Assembly (NCBI GenBank): GCA_963652075.1
Contig: CAVJRQ010000033.1
Coordinates: 8,161 to 72,160, forward strand
DNA length: 64,000 nucleotides
Origin: Phocaeicola_A sp963652075
Lineage (GTDB): Bacteria; Bacteroidota; Bacteroidia; Bacteroidales; Bacteroidaceae
Reading direction: 5' to 3'
In this document: positions 34,639 through 44,091 of the stretch, one piece after another
Layout: the number at the start of each line of letters is the position of its first letter
Position numbering within the stretch: the stretch's first letter is position 1
Position numbers and translations under genes: made by a program
Notes under the pieces: model-generated
What the model was told of the DNA's origin: nothing
The model's database searches: none
The model's input: only the letters and a program-made list of their open reading frames with translations

Positions 34639-36792
34639 TTATTCATTCTTGAAGCCATAGCCGTTGGTGAAGCCACCTGAGCTAAGCACGTTCGGTGTGA
34701 ACGGCCAGAGGTAGATAGGAGCTTTCTCACCGTCGTAGTCGTAGAAGAGATACTTCTCGTACTCGTCACGGTTGACTCCACTCTTGCCGTATACAAGGTC
34801 AATACCCCAATTAACTTTAGTGTAGCCATCAGCTTCCAAAGCCTTAGCTTCCTCACCATCCGGGTCAATGTAAGTGAACAGTCCCTTGATAGCCAAGTTA
34901 GTCTTAGGGGTAGAAGAACCGTAATCCAAACCATAGCTCTCCCAGTTGTCGTTCTGACCACGCCATCCCGGATAGAGAACGGGGTTATCCGTCTTGTCCT
35001 CGGGACATTGAGCCGTCAAGCGGTGTCCGTATGTAGTCTTGGCATCCACCAGTTTAGTCCATACATAGGCAGGGATGACGTTACCGTTTTCAAACTCATA
35101 ATATCCTTTCTCTGCCAAGCCATCGAGCATCTCGGTCGTCAAGTTCTTGATGGCCATGATATCCTCGCCTACATAACCGGAACGAATCAACGTCCAACGA
35201 CGGTCACCTTCACCGGCATACTCAAAGCCTCTCTCTTCGATGATGGCACGAACGAGGTCGCCACCCCAAGAGTTGATAAACTCATCGGTGTTAGCCTTGC
35301 CTTCGGGGAATGAACGTTCACGAACGGTCTTCAGATACTGTTTTGCTGTAGTAGCGTCGCCCAAAGCCGCGCAAACCTCTGCATAACCCAAGTAAATCTC
35401 TGCCATACGCATGTACGGACCGTTGATACCCGATTTACGCTGTGCAGACACCCAAACGGTTGTCTGACGGTTCTCGTCCCACTTGTTGAGTGAAAGACCA
35501 CCACCATCTACTTTAGAACCCGGTTCAAAGGAAACCAGTTTCTCTACACCCTTACCCGTACTACCGGTAACGGCTACGCTGACATCACGACGCATATCTT
35601 CCGGATCGAACTTACCATAGTAGAAAGCCGGGTTGATACGTCCTTGTCCATAGCTCTTGCAAGGATAAGCAGCCTTGCTACCACCATTGGAAGGACGACC
35701 GAATGAGTAGGGACGACCGTCGTTACCGCCACCCTGCTGCATCGGGTATTCGTAGATAGACTCATCGGCATACTGGTCGTCTGCCTGATGCATCTGCTCA
35801 AAGAAGTACTGATAGGGGTTACCGAACGTACGTCCGTTGTTGTCCGACTCACCACGCGGGTCAACCGTATAGAACTTGGCTGTTCCAGTGTTGGTCAACA
35901 ACTCTGCATAGTACTTCTGTGCAATCTGATAGAGATTCTTATAGTCCGTACGACGACCATATTTAGCGCCGTTGTTCTCAGTACCCTTATATTCATAGGA
36001 GTAAGCGGTACCTGTGCTGTCCACACGGGTAAGGTCGCCACGACGGGTCTGGTAACCACCGGCATCCAAGCACATACGTCCAATCAAGCCTTGTACATAA
36101 GTCTTCGAGAAATAGTTCTTGGTGGTGAAACCGGGGATGCTACCTACCGGATACATCAACTCTACCACATCAACCAAATCCGCGATGCAAGCATCGTAGA
36201 TGGAGTCACGACCTACCAAACCGGCAGGAATATCTCCATATGTACCCACGTAAGGCACATCACCGAAGTTTCGGCACAACTCGCGGTAGGCAGTAGCACG
36301 CAAGGCGATTGCCTCACCGTACATCTGACCCATTTCCGATTGTCCGCCGTTGATGATTTCCTGGAAGTTCGATGCATTCCGCATGGAGGTTATCACGGCA
36401 TTCGCCTTGCTGATCACTTCAAAAAGACCGGCATAGATACCATCCTCTTTCAAATAGGTCAACAATCCATACGAACTTGCATACGTTCCGTTCTGATAGA
36501 AACCCTCCGGCCAGTGACGACCAGGCTGGTTTGTAAATGCCTCAGGGTGACGTTCAATATCCGAACCGCAAATATCGGCTCCATAATAGATTCCGTCACC
36601 GAACACACCATTCTGAGCGATGTCTCTCCATGAATCGTATGCACCGTCGAGTGCGGCACGTGCGGTAGTAGTATTGGAGAAGACGAAGTCTGCGTCCACC
36701 ACAGAGGGTGAGCTTGTCTCCAAGAAATCGCTACATGAGGCAACGCTCATCAGCGTTGCTACACCCAGCGTATAGTATAATATTTTTTTCAT
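34639..36792 (-). CDS. SusD/RagB family surface lipoprotein, extra long
   Basis: 717 residues, well above the usual 480-600. Lipobox S-V-A-S-C, then S-D-F-L-E-T-S-S-P. The helical core (Y-G-E-A-I-A-L-R-A-T-A-Y-R-E-L-C-R-N-F-G) and C-terminal Y-M-R-M-A-E-I-Y-L-G-Y-A-E segment are intact. The extra length is in Gly/Asn/Tyr-rich insertions, for example around residues 310-380 (Q-Q-G-G-G-N-D-G-R-P), and a long tail after residue 600. It pairs with the susC gene 23 bp upstream. Codon use and promoter strength suggest high expression. No enzymes accompany the pair. Confidence 0.94.
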   Translation of the reverse strand: MKKILYYTLGVATLMSVASCSDFLETSSPSVVDADFVFSNTTTARAALDGAYDSWRDIAQNGVFGDGIYYGADICGSDIERHPEAFTNQPGRHWPEGFYQNGTYASSYGLLTYLKEDGIYAGLFEVISKANAVITSMRNASNFQEIINGGQSEMGQMYGEAIALRATAYRELCRNFGDVPYVGTYGDIPAGLVGRDSIYDACIADLVDVVELMYPVGSIPGFTTKNYFSKTYVQGLIGRMCLDAGGYQTRRGDLTRVDSTGTAYSYEYKGTENNGAKYGRRTDYKNLYQIAQKYYAELLTNTGTAKFYTVDPRGESDNNGRTFGNPYQYFFEQMHQADDQYADESIYEYPMQQGGGNDGRPYSFGRPSNGGSKAAYPCKSYGQGRINPAFYYGKFDPEDMRRDVSVAVTGSTGKGVEKLVSFEPGSKVDGGGLSLNKWDENRQTTVWVSAQRKSGINGPYMRMAEIYLGYAEVCAALGDATTAKQYLKTVRERSFPEGKANTDEFINSWGGDLVRAIIEERGFEYAGEGDRRWTLIRSGYVGEDIMAIKNLTTEMLDGLAEKGYYEFENGNVIPAYVWTKLVDAKTTYGHRLTAQCPEDKTDNPVLYPGWRGQNDNWESYGLDYGSSTPKTNLAIKGLFTYIDPDGEEAKALEADGYTKVNWGIDLVYGKSGVNRDEYEKYLFYDYDGEKAPIYLWPFTPNVLSSGGFTNGYGFKNE

Positions 36793-36815
36793 AGACTGTA
36801 AATTCTTTAAAGTGA

Positions 36816-39800
36816 TTAGAATGCCAAGTTAACACCAAACGTATAGGTTCTTGCCTTCGGATAAGACTGATAGTCGAAGTTCGGAGTGGGGAAACCATTG
36901 CCACTGGCATCGCTGTTTACGTTGACATCGGGGTCGATGCCGGAATAACCGGAGATGCAGAAGAGATTGGCTCCCGTGAAGTAGACACGTGCATTCTGCA
37001 AACCTACTTTCTTCACCCAGTCTTTCGGGAAGGTGTAACCTACGGTCAACGTGTTCAGACGGAGGTAAGAAGCGTCCTCGATGAACTGTGAACTTACGAT
37101 ACCGTACTCAGAGAAGAACGAAGCATACTTCGTGTTTGCGTTGAGTTCATTCAACGCCGTGGGGTCAGTTACCAATACCAAGTCACCGTTGGCATCTACG
37201 TCATAGTACTTGTAGCTCTGTGAGGTGAAAGCCAAACGGTTGTAACCTGCACCATTATCCTTGTCACCCATCATAGAGTGCATGGAGTTGGCGTTGTAGA
37301 TCTTACCGCCAATCTGATAGGTAAAGCCGATGGAGAAGTCAAGAGCCTTGTAGTTACCGATGATGTTCACACCACCCGTGTGTTTAGCCATCGCCTCACC
37401 GATGATGGTCTTGTCGGAGTCATCCACAACGCCGTTTCCGTCCACGTCCACAAACTTGGGCATACCCGGAACAGCTGTCTGGCCAGAAGGAGCCAAACCT
37501 GCCAAGCCTGCGGGATAGTTAACGATACCCTGGATATCGGGCACACCTTCCTTCAGTGTGTACACACCGTTGGCATAGGTAAAGTCATCGGTAGTATAGT
37601 AACCGGCAGACTTGAAACCCTGAATAGTACCTACAGGATGACCTTCGCGGATGATGTAGTCGTAAGCCGGAACAGCCATGGAAGAACCCCATTTACCAGC
37701 GGCACGGGCATCAGCCAAAGCATCGTCTCTCACGTCGTCCACATTGTTCTTGTTGAAGTTATAGGTCAAGTTCACGCCCAAGTTGAAATCTTTCTGACGG
37801 AAGATGTCGAAACCGAGAGCCAACTCAAGACCCTTGTTGGAAGTCTGACCTACATTCTGGAACTGGTAGCTGAAACCGGAAGCGGCATCGATAGGCACTT
37901 TCATCAAGATGTCCTTGGTGGTGTTCCAATAGAAATCGACGCTACCACGAATCCAGTTATTGAAGAAACCGAAGTCAAGACCAAGGTTGCGGCTGATAGT
38001 GGTCTCCCACTTCAAGTCGGGGTTACCCTTCATGGAACCCGGCACGTAGGTTGTAATCTTCTGTCCGTCCACGGTAATCTGCGAAGTTCCCCAAGTCTCT
38101 TTCCAAAGAGAAGCGTCGATGTTGTCGCTACCGGATGTACCGTAAGAGAGACGGAGTTTCAAGTTGTCCAACCACTCTTCTCTTGCGGACTCGAACCAGT
38201 TTTCGTCAGAGATACGCCATGCTATAGCGGCTGCAGGGAAATAACCCCAATGGTTGTTGGGAGCGAACTTGGAAGAACCGTCGGCACGGAACGTGGCGGT
38301 CAACAGGTATTTGCCTTTGTAGGAGTAGTTGGCACGGCCGAACCAAGAGAGTGTACGGGTCGGGGTACCGATGGTAGAGGTGAAGTAGTCCTTACCCAAA
38401 GAAGCGGTAGTCATGTTGATCATACCGAAAGCGTCCTTCATAGTGAAACCGTCAGGATAGCCGGCACCATAGATTTCGGTAGAGTTGCTCTTGGAAGCCA
38501 ACACCTCGTTACCAACCAAGAAAGAGAGGCTGTTGTCATCGCCGAGACCCTGTACCTCATAGTTCAAGGTAGAAGACCAACGGGTAGAGAAGCCGTCGCC
38601 CTTGTTCCATTTGGCGGTACTGATATCCGTAGCCAACTGGCCGGCATCCCATGTACGGGTGTCTGTCCAGTTGCGACCCAAAGAGAGTTCCGTCTTGGCT
38701 GTCAAGCCCTTGATGATTTGCCAAGTCAAACCGGCTTTCGCGCGCAGGCGGTTAGTCATCTTCTGATAGTCAACGGTATTCAAGTAGTAAACGGGGTTCT
38801 CCGTATCTTCCATGTGAACGTCACCGTTACCGAAGCCGCTCGTAGCGGATGAATCACCACCGTTAGCGTCTACATATTCCGGATCAATCGGACGGTATTT
38901 GTAAGCGGAAGTGGCGTTACCGAAACCCGAACCCTGAATCAGGGATTCCGTATAACGGAGGTCAACGTCTGCGGTCAAGTTCTTCGTGATTTTCTGGGTC
39001 AACTTGAAGTTGGCGTTCCAACGAGAGAAGCTTGATTTGCGACGGATACCCTCATCGTCGGTGTAGTTGACAGAGGCATAGTAGGTAGTCTTGTCGTTAC
39101 CACCGGAGAGAGACAAGTCGTGGTTCCATGTGGAAGCCGTGCGCATCAAGTCGTTGATGTAGTTGTGGGTCGGCACGTTCTTGTATGCTTCCAAGTGATT
39201 ACCGTTAGCAGAGCCGAGGCCGAAATACTTCGCAACACCGTCACCATAAGTAGCACCATAAGCGGTCATGTATGACCAAGTGTTATAGATGTAGTCATAG
39301 GCATCGCAAACAGCGAGTGTTTCGGGGTTCTCCTTCACCTGATAGTACATGTTGTACTTCACGTTAACTCTACCCTCTTTACCGCCCTTGGTTGTCACCA
39401 AGATAACACCGTTGGCACCACGGGCACCGTAGATAGCCGTAGAAGCGGCATCCTTCAGTACGTCGATGCTCTCGATGTTGTCGGCAGGGATATCGTCGAT
39501 GCTGCTAACCTGCACACCGTCCACGATGAACAACGGGTCGTTGCTCTGGGTGATGGAACCACCACCACGTACACGGATAGACATGCTTGCGCCCGGACGA
39601 CCGTCCTGAGCCGTCACGCTGACACCGGGGAGCTGGCCTTGCAGGGCCTGAGCCACGTTGGCAACCGGGTTGGCCACCAGCTTCTCACCGGATACGGAAG
39701 CAACGGAACCGGTCAAGTCACGACGTTTCACCGTACCGTAACCGATAACGACTACCTCGTCCAAAGTCTTGTTGTCCTCTTTCAGAACAACGTCAATCTT

Positions 39801-40076
39801 GGCCTTGTTACCTACCTCTATCGTCTGAGACAGATAACCGATAAAAGAAAATTGGAGTTTTGATTTGTTGGATGCTTGAAGAGTGTAATTACCATCAAAA
39901 TCGGTTACAGCACCGACTGTGGTTCCCAACACTTGTACGCTAACGCCAATCATCGGCTCACCGGCGACATCCTTCACGGTACCGGAGATTGTTCGATCTT
40001 GTGCGCTAACTTGTACGGCAAAGAGGACAGTAAGCAACCAGACTGCCCCCCCCAGTAACATTCTTTTACATTTCAT
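36816..40076 (-). CDS. SusC/RagA TonB-linked outer-membrane transporter
   Basis: 1086 residues. Signal peptide ending V-S-A-Q (residue 25), carboxypeptidase-regulatory-like domain (28-112, P-M-I-G-V-S-V), TonB-box-like E-V-V-V-I-G-Y-G-T-V, plug domain (V-R-G-G-G-S-I), and a barrel ending T-F-G-V-N-L-A-F. It has no STN domain, so it is not controlled by a FecR/sigma pair. Only its SusD partner follows. A constitutive nutrient importer of unknown ligand is likely. Confidence 0.96.
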   Translation of the reverse strand: MKCKRMLLGGAVWLLTVLFAVQVSAQDRTISGTVKDVAGEPMIGVSVQVLGTTVGAVTDFDGNYTLQASNKSKLQFSFIGYLSQTIEVGNKAKIDVVLKEDNKTLDEVVVIGYGTVKRRDLTGSVASVSGEKLVANPVANVAQALQGQLPGVSVTAQDGRPGASMSIRVRGGGSITQSNDPLFIVDGVQVSSIDDIPADNIESIDVLKDAASTAIYGARGANGVILVTTKGGKEGRVNVKYNMYYQVKENPETLAVCDAYDYIYNTWSYMTAYGATYGDGVAKYFGLGSANGNHLEAYKNVPTHNYINDLMRTASTWNHDLSLSGGNDKTTYYASVNYTDDEGIRRKSSFSRWNANFKLTQKITKNLTADVDLRYTESLIQGSGFGNATSAYKYRPIDPEYVDANGGDSSATSGFGNGDVHMEDTENPVYYLNTVDYQKMTNRLRAKAGLTWQIIKGLTAKTELSLGRNWTDTRTWDAGQLATDISTAKWNKGDGFSTRWSSTLNYEVQGLGDDNSLSFLVGNEVLASKSNSTEIYGAGYPDGFTMKDAFGMINMTTASLGKDYFTSTIGTPTRTLSWFGRANYSYKGKYLLTATFRADGSSKFAPNNHWGYFPAAAIAWRISDENWFESAREEWLDNLKLRLSYGTSGSDNIDASLWKETWGTSQITVDGQKITTYVPGSMKGNPDLKWETTISRNLGLDFGFFNNWIRGSVDFYWNTTKDILMKVPIDAASGFSYQFQNVGQTSNKGLELALGFDIFRQKDFNLGVNLTYNFNKNNVDDVRDDALADARAAGKWGSSMAVPAYDYIIREGHPVGTIQGFKSAGYYTTDDFTYANGVYTLKEGVPDIQGIVNYPAGLAGLAPSGQTAVPGMPKFVDVDGNGVVDDSDKTIIGEAMAKHTGGVNIIGNYKALDFSIGFTYQIGGKIYNANSMHSMMGDKDNGAGYNRLAFTSQSYKYYDVDANGDLVLVTDPTALNELNANTKYASFFSEYGIVSSQFIEDASYLRLNTLTVGYTFPKDWVKKVGLQNARVYFTGANLFCISGYSGIDPDVNVNSDASGNGFPTPNFDYQSYPKARTYTFGVNLAF

Positions 40077-40132
40077 AAGAAGTGCGTTTTAAGTTAGTAT
40101 TACATTAGGTTTGTTAACACGCTTAACGTGGC

Positions 40133-40161
40133 CAAAAGTATAGGAATAATTTGGCAGCAAA
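40133..40161 (-). promoter_or_regulatory. Promoter of the SusC/SusD pair
   Basis: The minus strand reads TTTG (40161-40158), 17 bp, TACTTTTG (40140-40133). Spacing is 2 bp short of consensus. It gives a leader of about 50 nt before the susC ATG. Confidence 0.55.
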
Positions 40162-40168
40162 AAGAAAA

Positions 40169-40216
40169 AGGCCGTTAAAAAAGGTAAATTAACAGAGTTA
40201 GGACACCCTACGGCCT
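40169..40216 (-). terminator. Terminator of the K+/H+ antiporter gene
   Basis: On the minus strand AGGCCGT (40216-40210) and ACGGCCT (40175-40169) form a stem followed by a T-rich run (CTTTTTCTTTTT). It lies just after the antiporter stop at 40225. Confidence 0.6.
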
Positions 40217-40224
40217 CCTTTAAG

Positions 40225-41745
40225 CTACCGGTTTCGGCGCAAAAGGGTAGAGAAATCGAACAGCTTAGCGTCGGGCTTCTGCTCCTTTTCCTGTGTTTTT
40301 GCACTGCTTATCAGCAAAAGCACGTCTCCCGTGTGCAGTTCGAGTCCCCCATTGGGCACAATGTGTTCATGCCCTCGGCGCACCACCATCACCAAATGTC
40401 CGGCAGGCAGACTGACATCCTTCAGACGGCATCCCTGCGCCAACATCGGTTCGGTGACCACCATCTCGCGCAGGGAGCTGTTCATCTCGTCGGGCAGTTC
40501 CACCCCGAAGCTGTTGCCTTCTTCGCTCAACGGAGCGTCGAGCTTGAGCAACCGCGCCACCCACGAGATGGAGGTGCCCTGTATCACCAACGAGAAGATG
40601 GTGATGAAGAAGACGATATTGAAAATCTGGTCGGCCCCCTCGATGCCCGCCACCACGGGGTAGGTGGCAAAGATGATGGGCACGGCACCGCGCAAGCCCA
40701 CCCACGAGATGAAGAGGCGCGACGGATAGTTGATGCGCTTGGAGGAGTAGGGCAAGAGGCAGAGCAGCACACTGAGCGGACGCGCCAGCACAATCATGAA
40801 GATGCCGATGAGGGATGCCACGAGGGCTACACCCAACATCTCGTGCGGATTGACAAGGAGACCCAACGCAAGGAACATGACTATCTGGAACATCCACGTG
40901 GCACCGTCCAGGAACTTGGTGGTGTCCCGGCGGTTGACCACCGTAGGCGAGTTGCCCAAGATGATGCCGGCAATGTAGACCGCCAAGTAGCCGTTGCCGC
41001 CCAACAGATAGGTTACCGTATATATAAGGAATACGCAACTGAGGATAAGCAGCGGATAGAGGGAGGTGTTGTTGAGGTTGATGCGGTTGTTGAAGTAGGT
41101 CACCAGCTTGCCGAACACCACACCCGCCAAGCCTCCGACGATGAACTGCACGCAGAAGCTGCCGAAGATGGCCCACACGGACATGCCGTCCGTCTGGATG
41201 TACTGTATCAGCACGATGGTCAGCAGGTAAGCCATCGGGTCGTTGCTGCCGCTCTCCAACTCCAGCGTGGGACGCAGGTTATACTTCAGGTTCATCTTCT
41301 GCGTGCGCAGGATGTTGAACACCGAAGCGGAGTCGGTAGACGACATGGTGGCGGCCAACAGCAGCGACACGGTGAGCGAGAAGGAGATGTTGGTAAACGG
41401 CAGGTTGGAGACCCAGTAGATGAAGAATCCCGTAAAGAGGGTGGTGAGCAGCACACCGAAAGTGGAGAGGAGGATGCCCTGCGAGAGGACGGGACGGATG
41501 TCTTCCTTCTTGGTGTCGAGACCGCCCGTGAACAGGATGACGGCCAACGAAATCATGCCGATGAACTGCGCCTCGGAGGCACTGTGGAATTCCAGACCCA
41601 AACCGTCGCTGCCGAACACCATGCCGACAAGGAGGAACAACAACAAGGTGGGGACACCAAACTTATAGCCCGTCTTGCTGACAACGATGCTGACAAACAG
41701 CAGTACGGCACCCACTAACAATAACACTTCCGGTGAAAAACTCAT
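40225..41745 (-). CDS. Potassium/proton antiporter, CPA1 (NhaP2/CvrA) type
   Basis: 506 residues. About 12 membrane helices (1-390) with the CPA signatures F-T-G-G-L-D-T, T-D-S-A-S-V-F and L-E-S-G-S-N-D-P-M-A. A cytoplasmic TrkA-C (RCK_C) domain of about 80 residues near the C-terminus carries L-H-T-G-D-V-L-L-L-I. It should exchange K+ or Na+ for protons across the inner membrane, with nucleotide or ion gating by the RCK_C domain. Its start overlaps the stop of the upstream small membrane protein (ATGA), so translation is coupled. Confidence 0.93.
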   Translation of the reverse strand: MSFSPEVLLLVGAVLLFVSIVVSKTGYKFGVPTLLLFLLVGMVFGSDGLGLEFHSASEAQFIGMISLAVILFTGGLDTKKEDIRPVLSQGILLSTFGVLLTTLFTGFFIYWVSNLPFTNISFSLTVSLLLAATMSSTDSASVFNILRTQKMNLKYNLRPTLELESGSNDPMAYLLTIVLIQYIQTDGMSVWAIFGSFCVQFIVGGLAGVVFGKLVTYFNNRINLNNTSLYPLLILSCVFLIYTVTYLLGGNGYLAVYIAGIILGNSPTVVNRRDTTKFLDGATWMFQIVMFLALGLLVNPHEMLGVALVASLIGIFMIVLARPLSVLLCLLPYSSKRINYPSRLFISWVGLRGAVPIIFATYPVVAGIEGADQIFNIVFFITIFSLVIQGTSISWVARLLKLDAPLSEEGNSFGVELPDEMNSSLREMVVTEPMLAQGCRLKDVSLPAGHLVMVVRRGHEHIVPNGGLELHTGDVLLLISSAKTQEKEQKPDAKLFDFSTLLRRNR

Positions 41746-42293
41746 GTTCGTTTCATTTTTATAGATTTGACAAACTTACTGAACGCAATGGCCTGCTCAT
41801 CCTTGTAATACCGAACAGGCGACACGGGCGAATAGGCGTAGGGGACGAACTCGAAAAGCTGCACGCCGACAAACTGTCCGTCGTCGGAACAGAGTGCCTC
41901 CAGCTTCACGCAGCCGTTGGAGACACTCTCGACAGGTTCAGCCAAGTTGAAGTCTCCCGTCTCCACACAATGCCGCAGCGCCGCCTCATGCTTCAAGTCG
42001 AAGAAGAGCACCTTCTGCCTCACGAGGCTACCGGTGGGGAGGTAGACCTCCCTGCGCGAGCAACAAAACACCCTGTAGCAGCCAACGGCCACCAACAACA
42101 CGCCAACGACCAGCCCCAGCATACTCCAGGTCTGGTACTCCTTGCCCAACACGAGGGCCATTATCAGTATCACAAGTCCCGCTTCGGCATATACCGATGA
42201 CAGCAAAGCGGTCTTCACAATCAGTCTCTTTTCTATTTCGGGATGCGAAGAGGTGAACAGCGTCTCCTCTTCGGCTATTTTCTTTGATTCCAT
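41742..42293 (-). CDS. Small membrane protein of unknown function
   Basis: 183 residues. Two hydrophobic segments at about 28-48 and 55-75 form a hairpin anchor (L-V-I-L-I-M-A-L-V and L-G-L-V-V-G-V-L-L-V). The C-terminal 100 residues are soluble and cysteine-containing (C-V-E-T-G, C-V-K-L-E-A-L-C). Not recognised. It overlaps the antiporter gene by 4 bp, so it may modulate or assemble with the antiporter; that is inference from coupling only. Confidence 0.75.
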   Translation of the reverse strand: MESKKIAEEETLFTSSHPEIEKRLIVKTALLSSVYAEAGLVILIMALVLGKEYQTWSMLGLVVGVLLVAVGCYRVFCCSRREVYLPTGSLVRQKVLFFDLKHEAALRHCVETGDFNLAEPVESVSNGCVKLEALCSDDGQFVGVQLFEFVPYAYSPVSPVRYYKDEQAIAFSKFVKSIKMKRT

Positions 42294-42297
42294 AATT

Positions 42298-42455
42298 TGT
42301 CATTTATTGTTTTCGGTTTAGCCGCACAACGTACGCGGACGCAAAGCGTCCTGCGCAAACGTCGCACACTGACCGCCGCCAGTGGCGCACGGCACGGATG
42401 TCAAGCACACACGTCCTCTCCCCTGAAAGGGAAAGGGACGCAACACCCCGTGCCA
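42298..42455. other. GC-rich non-coding gap
   Basis: 158 bp between two small minus-strand genes, with several short inverted repeats (for example ACGCAAAGCGT near 42340). No supported gene or promoter was seen. Confidence 0.4.
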
Positions 42456-42905
42456 CTAAATGACAATATGCCTGAGGGCATACACATAGTATAGCCGACG
42501 CTGCTTTTCAGCAAACGCAAATACGTGACTATGGGAATCGCCTCGCCGCGAAACGAGCGATGAATCAACAAGTGAAAGCATGTAAAGGAGGTGGCGGAGC
42601 GAAGAGGAGGCACGTTGCATGTTGCCGTTCTGCATCTGCGGCCTGCCAAGGCGCAGGATGGTGCTCAGCAAACTGTTCTCCGACCCCATGTCGAAATAGA
42701 CCGGCCAGTTCTCCCCGGGGCGCGTCACCTTGCCTCCGGCCTCCACAGTACCGACGGGAGAGGCGGGAGCTTCCGCCCACTCACCCTGCGTCAAGGAGAC
42801 GACACGCTCCACGGTTGCGGACAGCACCCGGTCACAAAGCCAGAGGCTTGCCGTCCCTGCCAGCGCGACAAGCAAGAAGCAAAAAGTTATGGCGACATGC
42901 TTCAT
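42456..42905 (-). CDS. Small exported protein of unknown function
   Basis: 149 residues from the ATG at 42905 (M-K-H-V-A-I-T-F-C-F-L-L), chosen because the canonical promoter at 42931-42962 starts its transcript just upstream. Residues 5-22 form a signal peptide or anchor. The rest has no recognised domain, and the tail (residues 90-149) is arginine- and serine-rich and may be poorly conserved. The promoter is the main reason to believe in the gene. Confidence 0.55.
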   Translation of the reverse strand: MKHVAITFCFLLVALAGTASLWLCDRVLSATVERVVSLTQGEWAEAPASPVGTVEAGGKVTRPGENWPVYFDMGSENSLLSTILRLGRPQMQNGNMQRASSSLRHLLYMLSLVDSSLVSRRGDSHSHVFAFAEKQRRLYYVYALRHIVI

Positions 42906-42930
42906 TTCTATTCTTTGCTGTTTCGAGTGA

Positions 42931-42962
42931 CAAAGATAGGAAAAAGGAAGCATACCGCCAAA
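42931..42962 (-). promoter_or_regulatory. Consensus promoter of the small exported protein
   Basis: The minus strand reads TTTG (42962-42959), exactly 20 bp, TATCTTTG (42938-42931). Transcription would start about 20 nt before the ATG at 42905. Confidence 0.7.
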
Positions 42963-42996
42963 TTCTCAACAAAATAATCGTCTCATCGCGTCACGG

Positions 42997-44088
42997 TCAT
43001 CGTGTCACCGCACCAGAGGCCAGGTACCACTGATAGAGGCGATGGATGCCTTCGTCGATTTCCACTTTGTGGTGCCAGCCCAGGTTATGGAGCTTGGTGA
43101 CATCGGTCAACTTACGCAACGTGCCATCGGGCTTGGTAGCGTCCCAACGCAGTTCGCCCTTGAAGCCCACCTCCGCCACAATCTTCTCGGCACAGGCACG
43201 AATGGTGAGTTCCTTGCCCGTACCCACATTGATGTGGCAGTTGCGCACCTCCTTGCTGCCCGGTTCAAAGGTGTCCTTGAAGCTGACATTCAGCAACACG
43301 TGTACACTGGCATCCGCCATCTCTTCGCTCCAAAGGAACTCGCGCAACGGCTTGCCCGTTCCCCAAAGGGTGACAGCCTCAGCGGAGATGCCGTACCGGA
43401 CAAGGGTCTCCGTAATCAACGCCTCGTCGGCCCGGCCGTCCACCCCTTCCACGGGACGGAGGGAGAGGTCGTGGCGCACCGCCTGCCAGTCTCCTTCGCT
43501 CAGGCATTTCGCCAGATGAATCTTACGAATCATGGCGGGCAGCACGTGGCTGTTCTCCAGATGGAAATTGTCGTTGGGTCCATAGAGGTTCGTGGGCATC
43601 ACGGCGATATAGTCCGTGCCGTACTGCAGGTTGAAGCTCTCGCATAGCTTCAGTCCCGCTATCTTGGCGATGGCATAGGGCTCGTTGGTGTATTCGAGCG
43701 GCGAGGTGAGCAGGCAGTCCTCCTTCATCGGCTGCGGAGCTTCGCGCGGATAGATGCAGGTGCTGCCCAAGAAGAGGAGTTTCTTCACGCCATGGCGATA
43801 GCTCTCACCGATGACGTTCTGCTGTATCTGCAGGTTCTGGTAGATGAAGTCCGCCCGGTAGCGCAGGTTGGCCATGATGCCTCCCACATGGGCGGCAGCC
43901 AATACCACGGCATCCGGCCGCTCCTGGTCGAAGAAGGCTTTCACCGCCGATCCGTCGAGCAAGTCGAGCTCCTTGTGACTGCGCCCCACGAGGTTGGCAT
44001 AGCCCCGCTGCTTCAGGTTGTTCCAAATGGCGGAACCTACCAATCCGTGGTGTCCCGCCACATATATCTTTGCTGATTTGTCCAACAT
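42997..44088 (-). CDS. fcl: GDP-L-fucose synthase
   Basis: 363 residues. NADPH-binding Rossmann motif G-H-H-G-L-V-G-S (12-19), then L-A-A-A-H-V-G-G-I, catalytic Ser in G-S-T-C-I-Y-P and Y-A-I-A-K. It epimerises and reduces GDP-4-keto-6-deoxymannose to GDP-L-fucose, the donor for capsule, O-antigen or glycoprotein fucosylation. It begins 3 bp after gmd, which makes its substrate. An insertion of about 40 residues compared with the E. coli enzyme (around 205-245, L-R-P-V-E-G-V-D-G-R-A-D) is common in Bacteroidetes copies. Confidence 0.96.
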   Translation of the reverse strand: MLDKSAKIYVAGHHGLVGSAIWNNLKQRGYANLVGRSHKELDLLDGSAVKAFFDQERPDAVVLAAAHVGGIMANLRYRADFIYQNLQIQQNVIGESYRHGVKKLLFLGSTCIYPREAPQPMKEDCLLTSPLEYTNEPYAIAKIAGLKLCESFNLQYGTDYIAVMPTNLYGPNDNFHLENSHVLPAMIRKIHLAKCLSEGDWQAVRHDLSLRPVEGVDGRADEALITETLVRYGISAEAVTLWGTGKPLREFLWSEEMADASVHVLLNVSFKDTFEPGSKEVRNCHINVGTGKELTIRACAEKIVAEVGFKGELRWDATKPDGTLRKLTDVTKLHNLGWHHKVEIDEGIHRLYQWYLASGAVTR

Positions 44089-44091
44089 CGC

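Noticed and set aside
37278..38852. 524-codon open frame opposite the second susC
   Set aside because: Antisense shadow; no recognisable domain or promoter.
40333..41718. 461-codon open frame opposite the antiporter
   Set aside because: Antisense shadow, with the low-complexity composition typical of reverse-read membrane helices.
42591..42977. Plus-strand 128-codon frame over the small exported protein
   Set aside because: The minus-strand frame has a signal peptide and a consensus promoter; this one has neither.
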